A stretch of DNA of 64,000 bases from Xanthomonas sp. (GTDB lineage: Bacteria > Pseudomonadota > Gammaproteobacteria > Xanthomonadales > Xanthomonadaceae). The stretch spans positions 62,001 through 126,000 of the forward strand of contig NZ_JAFIWC010000006.1 in the NCBI RefSeq assembly GCF_017163755.1. Reading direction: 5' to 3'. This document shows, piece by piece, positions 54,104-63,495 of this stretch (its first letter is position 1; each line of letters opens with the position of its first letter). Both the position numbers and the translations under genes were made by a program. Under the pieces are notes generated by a model that saw nothing but the letters and a program-made list of their open reading frames with translations, made no database searches and was not told the origin of the DNA.

Positions 54104-55177
54104 CTACTGGTCCAGGTTCTGGTTGACGTCCAGCATCTCTTCCATCTGGTTGAGCACGCTGTCGTCCTTGATCACCCGCTTCAACCACACGTGCAGCGGC
54201 ATCTCGCCCCAGCGCGCGGCCTTTTCCGCCAGGTAGGCGACAGGGCTGTGCGGCTCGGTGCGGCGGAAGAATTCGGCGACCTGGCGCAACTGCGCCAGCG
54301 CCTCCTTGCGCGTGGTCGGCGCGCCGCCCGGCGCGCGCGGCGCGGCAGGTGCCGACGGCGCCGCATCGCTGGTCATGGCCGAGCCGAATCCGGCGCCCGG
54401 CACTTCGTGGTGGCCCGGGTCGGCCGCGCCATCCAACAGCAGCCCGGCGTCGCGGGCGAACCGCGCCACGGTGCGCTGCAGGTGTTCCACCTGCTCGCGC
54501 ACCGCGCTGAAGCTGGGCCCGTCCACGCCAAGGCGGTCGTCCACCGCCGCCTGCAGCGACTGCAGCGCTTCGGCGCAATCGGGCAGCGCGTCGACCAGCT
54601 GCCGGTAGAAATCGTGGGGCGTGTCGCGGCGCGCGGCCTCGAGCAGGTCCAGGCTGGGCTGGCCGTCTTCGTCGCCGGATCCGGGATTGGCGCTGCGGGT
54701 ATGCGCGGCCTCGAAGTCGTTGAGCCCGAAGCGGCCCTGCGGCCCCGAGGCGATCGGCACCGCGCGCAGCCACTGCAGCGAATTGGTCAGCAGCCAGCTC
54801 AGGTTGCCGATGCGCTCCTCGTGGTCGCCATCCACGACCAGCGGATGCACCTCGTCCCAGTAGCGGTCGCACAGCCCGGCGATCAGCCGGTAGCCCAGCG
54901 CCAGCCCGGCGAAGCCGTCGATCTGGGTGGTCGCCTCGGTCAGCCAGCCGGCCAGGCGCAGGTCCTTGGTGCGGGTCTGCAACAGGTCGCCGCACTGGCG
55001 GGCCACGCTGGACCAGTCCGCGTACTTGATGTCGGTCTGCCACTCGCCCTGGTCCAGGGTCGGATCGTCCGAGCGCCTGGCTTCCTGGATCCGATCGAAC
55101 TCGATGGAGAAGGACAGGTCTTCGCCGGCCGGCTGATCGTCGGAAATCGGCGCCAGCAGGGCATCCAGATCCAGCAT
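54104..55177 (-). CDS. tssA: Type VI secretion protein TssA (ImpA N-terminal family)
   Basis: A 357-residue TssA, the ring protein that organises sheath assembly. The N-terminal ImpA domain (about 8-130) includes PISDDQPAGEDLSFSIEFDR and KDLRLAGWLTEATTQIDGFA; a middle helical stretch leads to the C-terminal region (RWGEMPLHVWLKRVIKDDS). The length fits the shorter TssA class. It converges on the OmpA gene and diverges from the yiaA-like gene across a 500-base spacer. Confidence 0.93.
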   Translation of the reverse strand: MLDLDALLAPISDDQPAGEDLSFSIEFDRIQEARRSDDPTLDQGEWQTDIKYADWSSVARQCGDLLQTRTKDLRLAGWLTEATTQIDGFAGLALGYRLIAGLCDRYWDEVHPLVVDGDHEERIGNLSWLLTNSLQWLRAVPIASGPQGRFGLNDFEAAHTRSANPGSGDEDGQPSLDLLEAARRDTPHDFYRQLVDALPDCAEALQSLQAAVDDRLGVDGPSFSAVREQVEHLQRTVARFARDAGLLLDGAADPGHHEVPGAGFGSAMTSDAAPSAPAAPRAPGGAPTTRKEALAQLRQVAEFFRRTEPHSPVAYLAEKAARWGEMPLHVWLKRVIKDDSVLNQMEEMLDVNQNLDQ

Positions 55178-55678
55178 GGCAGTTCTCGTCGTTAGGGGCG
55201 CGGAGGATTCTAGCCTGCCTGGCGCGCGGCGGCGGGTCAGATTTTTCTGAAAACGCGGTGGCGGCCGGGGGCGTCGCGGTGCCTGCGCCGCGCGCTGCGC
55301 AGGCGGCTCGTCCGCAGCGCCGGCCCGGGACGTTCGTGGAATCGCCCGGATGCCGCGATGCCGCCTTGTCGGCGCCGACGACGGCGCCCGCGGGCCTGCC
55401 TGCCGGCGGCGAGCGCCTGAAACCGCGGCCACATGGCCTTGGACCTGTGAGCCGAGGGCGGCCCTGGCTCGCGCGTCCACGCCGCCATTCCCGCGTAGAC
55501 CGGTGGTGTTATCTGGTCTATTGTCCATCGCATCCGGCGTTGCGCGGCTGCGGGTGGGGAGATCCTGCGGCGAGCCCGGCGGAAACCATGGGGCGTTCTG
55601 GAGCCGGGGCAACGCCGCAGTGCGGCGGGCGCAGGCGCCCTGTGAATGTGGACTTCTTCTTTTCCAAGGATAGTGATC
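55178..55678. other. 500-base divergent spacer between tssA and the YiaA-like gene
   Basis: No ORF with a ribosome site or protein-like composition was found on either strand; long frames here are GC-driven. Both divergent promoters should lie within it. No sigma-54 motif or strong hairpin was recognised. Confidence 0.45.
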
Positions 55679-56110
55679 ATGCGAGCCAGTGTTGCCAACA
55701 AGCCGTCCGTAGCCTTCGTCGGCGCGTCGTGGGTGGCGCTGCTGCTCGGCGTCGGCGCCTATTTGCTGGGCCTGTGGAACGCGGAGATGTTGCTCAACGA
55801 GAAGGGCTACTACTTCACGCTGCTGCTGTTCGGCCTGTTCGCGGCGGTATCGGTGCAGAAGAGCGTGCGCGACCGCGCCGACGGCATCGCGGTGACGGCG
55901 ATCTACTACGGGCTGGCCTGGTTCTCGGTGCTGGCTGCGCTGTTGCTGCTGGCCATCGGCCTGTTCAATGCGACGTTGACCCTGAGCGAAAAAGGCTTCT
56001 ACGCGATGGCCTATGCGCTGAGCCTGTTCGCGGCGATCGCGGTGCAGAAGAACACCCGCGACAACGCCGGCGCCTCGTCCGAGCCGCCACGGCTGCCCGA
56101 GCAGAGCTGA
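55679..56110 (+). CDS. YiaA/YiaB family inner-membrane protein
   Basis: A 143-residue protein with four hydrophobic helices arranged as two repeats, each a pair of helices followed by a similar cytoplasmic segment: LLNEKGYYFTLLLFGLFAAV...VQKSVRDRADG and LTLSEKGFYAMAYALSLFAA...VQKNTRDNAG. This internal duplication is the hallmark of YiaA/YiaB-type proteins. AAGGA lies eight bases before the ATG at 55679. Its position between tssA and vgrG is probably accidental; the family has no known T6SS role. Confidence 0.85.
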   Translation: MRASVANKPSVAFVGASWVALLLGVGAYLLGLWNAEMLLNEKGYYFTLLLFGLFAAVSVQKSVRDRADGIAVTAIYYGLAWFSVLAALLLLAIGLFNATLTLSEKGFYAMAYALSLFAAIAVQKNTRDNAGASSEPPRLPEQS

Positions 56111-56248
56111 GCCGACAGCGGGTCCGGCGGTCCGCGGCATGCTGCGGACCGTCATGCGCGTCACGACTTCATCTGCTAAGTTCGCCCCACAGGGGCAGGA
56201 AACTATGTTGACCGGGGGCGGTACGGCCCGGGGGACAGAGGTGTAGCG

Positions 56249-59197
56249 ATGGAAGCACTGAGTGCGTTGTCTACCCGCGCCGCCCTCCTGGCGGATGGCG
56301 AGCGCCTGTACCGGTTGCAGCTGCCAGGCGGCGATGCCAACGCGGTCGTCGAGCGCTGGAGCGGCGAAGAGCGCCTGGGCGGCGGTTTCGTATGGTGGGT
56401 GGACGTGCTGAGCACGCAGGCGGGGTTGCCGCTGGAGGCGTGGCTGGGGCGTCGTGCGACGCTGTACACGAAGCTGGCCGGCGGCGGGGAGAGCCCGCGC
56501 AGCGGCCTGGTGCATGAGGCGTACGAACTGGGCAGCGACGGCGGGCTGGCGCGTTATCGCGTGGGCCTGGTGCCGTGGACGTGGTGGCTGGGGCAGGGCC
56601 GGCACAGCCGGGTGTTCCAGGAGCGCACGCTGGTGCAGATCGTGGAGGCGGTGTTCGCCGACTACGCGCCGCAGGCGAGCTGGCAGTGGAGCCAGGAAGT
56701 GAGCGGGTTCCTGGCGCAGGCGCGTCCGCGCAGTTACTGCGTGCAGTACCGCGAGAGCGACCTGGCCTTCGTGCAGCGGCTGCTGGCCGAGGAAGGGCTG
56801 GGCTGGCGGCTGCAGGAGTCGGACCAGGCGCCATGCGGCCACCAGCTGGTGGTGTTCGCCGACAGCGCCGCGCAGCCGCAGGACGCCAGTTCGGCGCAGG
56901 GCGGCGGGCTGCGCTACCACCGCAGCGACGCGACCGAGGCGGCCGACAGCGTGCTGGCGATCGGCGCCACGCGGCGGCTGGGCAGCGGCCGGCTGACGGT
57001 GCTCAGCGAGGACTTCAAGACCCGCCAGGCGCGCAGCGCGCAGCTGCCGCTGCACGGCGGCGGCGGTCAGTCGCTGCGCGAGGTGTACGAGCCGGTGGGG
57101 ATGTACGCCTTCGCCAGCGCGCAGGAAGCGGACCGCTATGCGGGGCTGATGGCGCAGGCGCACGAGGCGCAGTGGTCGCCGTGGCAGGGCCGCAGCACGG
57201 TGCGCACGCTGCGCGCCGGGACCTGGTTCACCCTGACCCAGGCGCCGCAGCAAGGCCAGGCGCCGCCAGCGCAGCTGCTGCTGACCCGGCTGTGGCATGC
57301 CGGGATCAACAACCTGCCGGTGGACCTGCGCGAGGCGGTGCAGGCGCAGCTGGGCGCGCCGCCGGCGTGGCCGGAGGCCAGCGCGGTGGCCGCGCGCAGC
57401 ACCTGGACCCAGGCCGAGGCGGTGGGCTACGGCAACGCCTTCGAGGCGGTGGACCGGCAGCAGCCGTGGCGGCCGGTGCTGGCCGACGGCACCGGCGCCC
57501 GGCTCAACCCGCGGCCCACCGCCCCCGGCTACCAGACCGCGGTGGTGGTTGGCGCCAACGGCCAGGCCGGCGCCGACGGCAACGAGGTCCACGCCGATGC
57601 GCTGGGCCGGATCCGGGTCAAGTTCCACTTCCAGCAGGACGCGTCGGCGTCGGCCGCGCAGGACAGCACCTGGCTGCGCGTGGCGCAGCGCTATGCCGGC
57701 CCGGGGGTGGGCAGCCAGTTCCTGCCGCGCATCGGCCAGGAGGTGCTGGTGGGCTTCCTGGAAGGGGACATCGACCGTCCGGTGGTGCTGGGCACGCTGT
57801 ACAACGGCAAGGGCGAGGCCGGCACGCCGGCCACGCCGGGCGGCCAGGCCGCCGAGGCCGACACCCAGGCTTACGCCCAGGCGCGCGATGGGCGCGGCAG
57901 CGCGCAGGCGAACCTGGCCGGCGGCCACGCCCCGGCCTGGCACGGCGCCGGCGGCGGCGATGCGGCGCACCGCAACGCCACCGCGCTGTGGGGAGTGAAG
58001 TCGAAGGAGTGGGGCGGCGAGGGCCATAGCCGGCTGGTGTTCGACGACAGCGACCAGCAGCTGCGGCTGCAGCTGGCCACCACGCAGGCGGCCACGCAGC
58101 TGAGCCTGGGGCACCTGATCCACCAGGCCGACAACTACCGCGGCAGCTTCCGCGGCGAAGGCTTCGAGCTGCGCACCGACGCGTGGGGCGCGCTGCGCTC
58201 CACGTCGGGGCTGTGGCTGAGCAGCTACGGGCGGACCCAGGGCCCGGCCGGCGAGGCGGCGCAGCCCAGCGCGCTGCTGACCCAGCTGCAGACCCTGGGC
58301 AAGACGTTTTCGCAGGCGGCCGGCACGCACCAGACGGTGAAGCTGGCCGCGCACGAAGGGGCGAAGCAGGCGAACCAATCGAAGCTGATCGCCGACCAGG
58401 CGCCGCTGCAGGCGCTGCTGAGCAGCGTGAAGACCACGGTGCCGGGCACGGCCTACGCCGACGCCAAGGGCGCGGCGGCCGAGCGCAGCGCCAGCCCCGG
58501 CGAGGGCCGCGTGCCGCACACCGGCGATGCGCTGCTGGGGCTGGCGTCGCCGGCGGGGATCGGGGTGGTGGCCGGGCAGGGCCTGAGCTGGAGCGTGGGC
58601 GAGACGCTGACGCTGGCCAGCGGGCAGGGCAGCGAGCTGGCGGTCGCCGGCCACGGGCGGCTGCACAGCGGGCAGGCGATCGGGGTGCTGGCCGCGGCGG
58701 TGGAGGGCGGGCAGACCCAAACCAACAGCCTGAGCCTGGTCAGCGGCGAAGGCGAACTGGACGTGCAGGCGCAGTCTGACGAAGTGCGGGTGCAGGCCAA
58801 GCAGGGGCTGAAGGTGGTCAGCGCCAACGCCGAGGTGGAACTGGCCGCGGGCAAGACGGTGCACCTGGCGGTGGCCGGCGGTGCCAGCGTGACCATCGAA
58901 GGCGGCAACATCACCTTCGCCTGCCCCGGCACCATCACCGTGCATGCGAGCAAGAAGTCGTTCGTCGGGCCGACCCACCTCAGCCGCGAAATGAATACCT
59001 GGCCGAGCTCCAGCTTCGACGACCAATACGTGCTGCGCCACCGCAGCACCAACGAGCCGCTGGCGAACACGCGCGTGGAAGTGACGCGCGCCGATGGCGC
59101 GGTGATGCAGTTGGTGACCGACGCCCAGGGCCGCCTGCCCAGACAGAAGAGCATGGCGATGGAGCAACTGGTGATCAAAGTGCTGGGCAAGGGCTAG
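56249..59197 (+). CDS. vgrG: Type VI secretion spike protein VgrG (TssI) with C-terminal adaptor-like domain
   Basis: A 982-residue VgrG. The N-terminal gp27-like part covers about 1-440; the gp5 OB-fold block (EVHADALGRIRVKFHFQQD and QFLPRIGQEVLVGFLEGDID) lies at about 443-516, followed by a beta-helical needle with DUF2345-like repeats to about 915. The last 60 residues (HRSTNEPLANTRVEVTRADG, QLVTDAQGRLP) look like a transthyretin/Ig-type adaptor domain, as in EAEC VgrG1, where it binds Tle1. The next gene is a Tle lipase, eight bases downstream, so this domain is the likely docking site for it. No catalytic extension is evident. Confidence 0.93.
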   Translation: MEALSALSTRAALLADGERLYRLQLPGGDANAVVERWSGEERLGGGFVWWVDVLSTQAGLPLEAWLGRRATLYTKLAGGGESPRSGLVHEAYELGSDGGLARYRVGLVPWTWWLGQGRHSRVFQERTLVQIVEAVFADYAPQASWQWSQEVSGFLAQARPRSYCVQYRESDLAFVQRLLAEEGLGWRLQESDQAPCGHQLVVFADSAAQPQDASSAQGGGLRYHRSDATEAADSVLAIGATRRLGSGRLTVLSEDFKTRQARSAQLPLHGGGGQSLREVYEPVGMYAFASAQEADRYAGLMAQAHEAQWSPWQGRSTVRTLRAGTWFTLTQAPQQGQAPPAQLLLTRLWHAGINNLPVDLREAVQAQLGAPPAWPEASAVAARSTWTQAEAVGYGNAFEAVDRQQPWRPVLADGTGARLNPRPTAPGYQTAVVVGANGQAGADGNEVHADALGRIRVKFHFQQDASASAAQDSTWLRVAQRYAGPGVGSQFLPRIGQEVLVGFLEGDIDRPVVLGTLYNGKGEAGTPATPGGQAAEADTQAYAQARDGRGSAQANLAGGHAPAWHGAGGGDAAHRNATALWGVKSKEWGGEGHSRLVFDDSDQQLRLQLATTQAATQLSLGHLIHQADNYRGSFRGEGFELRTDAWGALRSTSGLWLSSYGRTQGPAGEAAQPSALLTQLQTLGKTFSQAAGTHQTVKLAAHEGAKQANQSKLIADQAPLQALLSSVKTTVPGTAYADAKGAAAERSASPGEGRVPHTGDALLGLASPAGIGVVAGQGLSWSVGETLTLASGQGSELAVAGHGRLHSGQAIGVLAAAVEGGQTQTNSLSLVSGEGELDVQAQSDEVRVQAKQGLKVVSANAEVELAAGKTVHLAVAGGASVTIEGGNITFACPGTITVHASKKSFVGPTHLSREMNTWPSSSFDDQYVLRHRSTNEPLANTRVEVTRADGAVMQLVTDAQGRLPRQKSMAMEQLVIKVLGKG

Positions 59198-59205
59198 GAA
59201 CGCAT

Positions 59206-60858
59206 ATGCCAGACAACAAGGATGAGGTTCTTCTTGCGACGTCCGAGCGCGATGAAGCCGGGCGTCCCATCGTGCGCCCGCGGCTCACGCACACGGTCGA
59301 TCAGCGGGACAAGGTCCTGTTGGCCGATCCGCCGGCGGTCATTCCCATCGTCTTCCTGCCCGGCATCATGGGAACCAACCTGAAGTCCAAGGAAAGCGGC
59401 GACAGCGTATGGCGGGCGCCGAACACGGATGGGTTCTTCCCGATCCTCGGCGCGATCGGGCAACTGTTCGGCTACTGGTTCCGCGGCGCGGCCACGCGCC
59501 AGCGCCGCCTGGACCCGGCCAAGGTCGAGGTCGACGACAACGGCCCGATCGACGCCGAAGGCACCATCACCGACGAACTCGCCAAGCAACGCGGCTGGGG
59601 CACGGTGATGCGTTCGGCCTACAACCCGGTGATGGCGTTGCTGCAGAAACGCCTCGGCAACGTGATGGAAGCGGGCGAGCCGCTGGAATGGTGGCGCGAC
59701 GAGGGCATGCGCAGCCCGGACGCCTATGGCGAGCAGCAAGGCGGCAACGCCGCGCTCGGCCAGGCCGAATTGCGCGCCGCGGCGCGCTACCGGTTCGACG
59801 TATGGGCAGGCGGCTACAACTGGCTGCAATCGAACCGGCAATCGGGCCAGGACATCATCGACTACATCGACAACAAGGTGCTGGCGCACTATCGCCAGCA
59901 GAAGATCCCTGCCGAAAAGGTCGTTCTGGTCACCCATTCGATGGGCGGCCTGGTCGCGCGCTCGGTCGCGTGCATCCAGGGATACGCCAACCTGCTGGGC
60001 GTGGTCCACGGGGTCATGCCCGCGACCGGCGCCGCGGCGACCTACCACCACTGCCGCGCCGGGTACGACGGCGTTTCCAGCGTCATTCTCGGCCGCGACG
60101 CGGCCGAGGTCGTCGCCATCCTGGGCAACTCCCCGGGAGGACTGGAACTGCTGCCGGCCATGGACTACTGCGATGGGAAGCCATGGCTGAAGTTGGGCGA
60201 CCCGTTCACGCCCAATTCGGAGGAACTGCCGAAGGCCGGCGATCCATACGCGGAGATCTACACCAACCCGGCCTGGTATGGACTGGTGCCCGAGGAAAAC
60301 ACGCCGCTGCTCGATCCGGCCGGGCTCAATCCGGCCGCGGCCGGCGAGACCGAGCTGGAGGGCCCCCCCGCGCCGGGAAAACGCTCGCTGTTCGAGCGCA
60401 ACATCGACGATGTCGCGGCGTTCCATCGCGAACTGTCCGGGTGCTACCACAAGCCGTCCTTCGTCCACTACGGCTCGGATGCGAACCAGAAGAGCTGGTC
60501 CGAACTGCGCTGGGCCGGCCAGCTTCCCGATGCCTGGGACAGCCTGCGCATCACCCAGGACAAGGGCAAGGGCACGATGGAGGTGGCGGGCCAGGGCGGC
60601 AGCGCGAGCCTGGAGATCGCCGACCCGGCGGATCCCGGCGACGGTACGGTACCCGATACGTCGGGGGGCGCGCCCGCGGCGGCGGGCGTGCAGGCCAGCT
60701 TCCGGCAGGGCGACCTCGGCCAGGGGGAGTTCGCCAGCCGCAACGGCAAGGGCAAGGCGGAAGGCTACGAGCACCAGTCGAGCTACAACGACGTGCGCAG
60801 CCAATGGGCCACGCTGTACGGTGTCGCCCAGTGCGCGCAGCATGCGGATTGGGCATGA
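59206..60858 (+). CDS. T6SS lipase effector (Tle family, Tle4-like by context)
   Basis: A 550-residue alpha/beta-hydrolase with no signal peptide, encoded directly after vgrG. The oxyanion strand is IPIVFLPGIMGTNLKS (46-61) and the nucleophile elbow is VTHSMGGLV (Ser245), a TxSxG variant of GxSxG. The C-terminal part contains GDGTVPDTSGGAP, which may supply the acidic residue. PGAP1/lecithin-acyltransferase-like folds of this type are typical of Tle effectors that attack membrane phospholipids. The cognate immunity gene overlaps its stop by four bases. Assignment to Tle4 rests on the Tli4-like partner rather than on a family search. Confidence 0.85.
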   Translation: MPDNKDEVLLATSERDEAGRPIVRPRLTHTVDQRDKVLLADPPAVIPIVFLPGIMGTNLKSKESGDSVWRAPNTDGFFPILGAIGQLFGYWFRGAATRQRRLDPAKVEVDDNGPIDAEGTITDELAKQRGWGTVMRSAYNPVMALLQKRLGNVMEAGEPLEWWRDEGMRSPDAYGEQQGGNAALGQAELRAAARYRFDVWAGGYNWLQSNRQSGQDIIDYIDNKVLAHYRQQKIPAEKVVLVTHSMGGLVARSVACIQGYANLLGVVHGVMPATGAAATYHHCRAGYDGVSSVILGRDAAEVVAILGNSPGGLELLPAMDYCDGKPWLKLGDPFTPNSEELPKAGDPYAEIYTNPAWYGLVPEENTPLLDPAGLNPAAAGETELEGPPAPGKRSLFERNIDDVAAFHRELSGCYHKPSFVHYGSDANQKSWSELRWAGQLPDAWDSLRITQDKGKGTMEVAGQGGSASLEIADPADPGDGTVPDTSGGAPAAAGVQASFRQGDLGQGEFASRNGKGKAEGYEHQSSYNDVRSQWATLYGVAQCAQHADWA

Positions 60859-61874
60859 AGACGTTTTCGCCAGTACGACGCCTGGACTTCGGCCGCTTTC
60901 GTCTGCCGGCGGCCTTGCTATTGCTGATGCTGCCCGGACTTGCAGCCGCTGCGCCTGACACTCGGAGATCAACGATGAAAACGCTTTGCCTGGGACGGCA
61001 CCTTGTCGAGGTGCCGAGCGACAGCGAACTCAAGATCGGCTACGAATACGCCGGTGGGCCGGTGGTAACCCAGCGCAACGTGGATCGCGAGCGGTTTCTC
61101 GAGTTGGTCGCGGGACAGGAGCGCCGGTTGCAGGCGGCGCAGCACCGCGCCGGCGGCGCGATGCTGGTGCAGCGCGCCGAACCCACTGCCGATAGCGTGC
61201 TGTTGACGTCCTGGTCCAGCGCCACGAGCCGACGGATCCATGCGCAGGACTTCTACCTGCATGTGCCCGCCCAGCGCGTGCTCTACCACTTCACCGGGCA
61301 GAGCGACGAAACCCGGCTGCAGGGCGCGGTGGACTACTACCGCACCCTGGGCGGCGCGGTGCGCTACCGGGACGCCGTGGAGATACCGAAGGAGGCCGGC
61401 TTCTGCATCGACTCGGGCTTCATCGCGCGCAACAAGCTGGGCAAGGAAGGATTCACCGCGGGCATCCGCGCGCGCGCCTATCCGAGCGTCTCCATGACCT
61501 TGACCGCCTATGTCACCGGCAAGCCGGACGCGGACCTGCTCACACGCGTCGGCAACGTACCGCCCGGCTACGCCAAGGCCGCCGCGCAGATGAAGCCATT
61601 GCGCCGCGGGCAGGAGGATATCGGTCCGTTCCGGGGCCAGGAACTGCTGGTACGTGCCGACGCCGAAGGAAAGCGCAGCTACGAGTTCCTGTGGGAGACG
61701 CAGGGCAAGGCCAACTCGCTGGGCTTCCCGTTCATTTCGCTGGAACTGAGCACCACCGGCAAGTCCGACGCCAAGGGCAAGATCGTGGACGCGCCGTTCA
61801 AGAGCGACGAAGAGGCGATCGGCTACTGGGACTCGGTCCTGAAGACGCTGCGCCTTCGCCCTGGTGCGGCTTGA
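60855..61874 (+). CDS. T6SS immunity protein, Tli4 family-like
   Basis: A 339-residue periplasmic protein that should neutralise the lipase encoded upstream. A signal peptide (about 1-33, AALLLLMLPGLAAAAP) precedes a two-domain body: the first starts KTLCLGRHLVEVPSDSELKI and contains ERFLELVAGQERRLQ, the second contains SGFIARNKLGKEGFTAGIRA and ELSTTGKSDAKGKIVD, resembling the N- and C-terminal Tli4 domains (P. aeruginosa PA1509 type). The ATG at 60855 overlaps the lipase stop (ATGA), so the pair is translationally coupled. Periplasmic localisation fits a phospholipase delivered to the periplasm. Confidence 0.82.
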   Translation: MKTFSPVRRLDFGRFRLPAALLLLMLPGLAAAAPDTRRSTMKTLCLGRHLVEVPSDSELKIGYEYAGGPVVTQRNVDRERFLELVAGQERRLQAAQHRAGGAMLVQRAEPTADSVLLTSWSSATSRRIHAQDFYLHVPAQRVLYHFTGQSDETRLQGAVDYYRTLGGAVRYRDAVEIPKEAGFCIDSGFIARNKLGKEGFTAGIRARAYPSVSMTLTAYVTGKPDADLLTRVGNVPPGYAKAAAQMKPLRRGQEDIGPFRGQELLVRADAEGKRSYEFLWETQGKANSLGFPFISLELSTTGKSDAKGKIVDAPFKSDEEAIGYWDSVLKTLRLRPGAA

Positions 61875-61915
61875 GCGGCGAATCCGAGCAAGTCGCATCG
61901 AAAAGTGGCAGGGAC

Positions 61916-62107
61916 TTGGCGAATTCGGTGCTGGTATGGCTGGCGCTTTCGATCGGCATGAGCGAATGCGCCAGTGCCGACGCCATGCGCGGCGCTTCGA
62001 CAACGTCGCCGACTGGCGCCAGGACAGCGCTAATGAGCGATCAAGGCCGCAGGTTTGTTTCCACTAGAACGCCTACGGGCTGGCGGGACTTCTTGTTGGA
62101 TGCATAG
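61916..62107 (+). pseudogene. Possible remnant of an exported protein gene
   Basis: Downstream of the immunity gene a 63-codon frame (TTG at 61916 or GTG at 61928 to the stop at 62105-62107) begins with a signal-peptide-like stretch, SVLVWLALSIGMSECASADA, then turns into an unstructured Ser/Thr/Arg-rich end. It has no good ribosome site. It could be the 5' part of a lost duplicate immunity gene or a very small exported protein; evidence is weak. Confidence 0.3.
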
Positions 62108-62139
62108 ACGGCCAACCCGTCTCCATCAAGTCCACTACT

Positions 62140-62682
62140 TCATCTCGATCCAAATATCTTGGCACAATCGATCTTCTTGCCGATGCCAGCAGCAGATTCG
62201 ACTCGCTCACACTGGTATGGGTGATAGGCACTGCCATCACGGTCCAGCTTGTAAATAACCCGAGTCATCGGTATCCCGGGCGGCGGCGTATCGAGGGATG
62301 TCGCTTGGCTCGGCAAGACGTTGTCGGATATTTCCAGTTCCATAGTGCTCGAAGGCGCGGCATCAAGCACTACACACGCTTGCTCAGCACCGACTCTGAA
62401 AAGAGTGCGCACTACATTCGTATTGGGAGTTGCATCAATGACCCAAACGTATGCCTCGCCACCATCGGCTGTTTCGCTCGCGGTGATGCGTCGTATGTTT
62501 TCGTCTTCTCCATCCTTTGTCCAGGGGAATGCCGACAAGACATAGTCATTCAGGGAGGGATAGCACTTGCCAGCAATAGAGCCTGGCCAAGCAGCCTTGT
62601 CATTTCCCGCGGAGGCGTCCCGCAGAGGTCCAAGCAGTGACACCGCAATTGCCGCGCTGGACAAGTAAAGCTTGAAGCGCAT
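62140..62682 (-). CDS. Exported protein of unknown function, 180 aa
   Basis: Not recognised. A signal peptide (1-25, ending RDASAG) precedes a 155-residue acidic domain with four cysteines (GKCYPS, EQACVVL, YQCERV, DCAKIF) and aromatic segments NDYVLSAFPWTKDGEDENI and YVWVIDATPNTNVVRTLF. GGAAG lies upstream of the ATG at 62682. Codon use is visibly less GC-biased than in the T6SS genes. Position near vgrG-tle-tli and periplasmic export suggest a possible immunity-like or anti-toxin role; that is inference. Confidence 0.7.
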   Translation of the reverse strand: MRFKLYLSSAAIAVSLLGPLRDASAGNDKAAWPGSIAGKCYPSLNDYVLSAFPWTKDGEDENIRRITASETADGGEAYVWVIDATPNTNVVRTLFRVGAEQACVVLDAAPSSTMELEISDNVLPSQATSLDTPPPGIPMTRVIYKLDRDGSAYHPYQCERVESAAGIGKKIDCAKIFGSR

Positions 62683-63320
62683 AGCGATAGCTTCCAGAAG
62701 TGAGTCTCAGCAAGTCTGCCTTCCTCAGCTGGATCACGTGGCGCATCGATTGGTTCCCTCAGCCGCAAGGGGGAGCTCAATGGCTCATCGGGCGCCGGCA
62801 AGTATTGGAAGGATCCAAGGTCGAAACGCAGTAACGATTCTACAGCTGCTGGGCCGGTACCGTCGGGCGCTGGGCAGACCTGGGTGGCTGTCAGGCCTGG
62901 CCAGTCTTGCTTGATTGAAGTGGGTGCCCTGAGGCCGCTGAAAACTCCCTCCAGAACGGGAATGTATGTGCCATCTTGACACTGCGCCAGTACAAGGTAT
63001 CCAGCCGCATCGGCGTCGCCATAGCTGCCGCCCAGGTAGCGGACGATGGCGTCGGCACGGCCATCCTGGTTGAGATCCGGCGTGCTGGCCAGGCGCGTCT
63101 GTCCGCGACTAGCGCTGTAAGGGCATCCTTCTTCTGCATCTGGTGGGCACGCACTAACCAGCCTGCCTTCCACGATACGAAGTTCGATGTGATCGTCAAC
63201 TTGAGTTGCCACACAGCGCATTTGCAAAGCCTTGTCTTCCCGCGTCGCGGCTAAGCCGGGGAGTGCCGCTAGGAATAGGCTGAAAATAAAAAGGCCGCCG
63301 CCAATGGAATGCATGCTCAT
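62550..63320 (-). CDS. Exported FG-GAP/VCBS-like protein, probably with altered C-terminus
   Basis: A 256-residue frame from the ATG at 63320 (a second ATG is at 63314). Signal peptide to about residue 24 (LAALPGLAATRE). A Ca-loop-like motif, PDLNQDGRADAIVRYLG, resembles FG-GAP/VCBS repeats; two short Cys-rich segments follow. The last 44 codons overlap the next gene (62682) by 133 bases, an overlap too long for normal bacterial genes, and their composition changes (FWKLSLCASSFTCPARQLRC). The likely original end is near 62690, so a frameshift or readthrough is suspected. Function unknown. Confidence 0.6.
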   Translation of the reverse strand: MSMHSIGGGLFIFSLFLAALPGLAATREDKALQMRCVATQVDDHIELRIVEGRLVSACPPDAEEGCPYSASRGQTRLASTPDLNQDGRADAIVRYLGGSYGDADAAGYLVLAQCQDGTYIPVLEGVFSGLRAPTSIKQDWPGLTATQVCPAPDGTGPAAVESLLRFDLGSFQYLPAPDEPLSSPLRLREPIDAPRDPAEEGRLAETHFWKLSLCASSFTCPARQLRCHCLDLCGTPPREMTRLLGQALLLASAIPP

Positions 63321-63495
63321 ATCCGTCCCAAGCAACTGAAGTGGCCAACCAGTGCGAGCCCCGGCTCTGCCACCGTGCTGTGACGCTCGGCGGGGGCTAG
63401 TGTGAGCTCACCCGTTCGGTAGTGGTGCGACAAATGGTGGCTGGACTTTCCCGGTCGCGCTGCTACAGATGCGGACTACGTGCTCCCGATATGTC

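Noticed and set aside
54104-59167. 1687-codon minus-strand frame spanning tssA to vgrG
   Set aside because: Only its last 357 residues (tssA) are real; the rest is antisense to yiaA-like and vgrG and has shadow composition.
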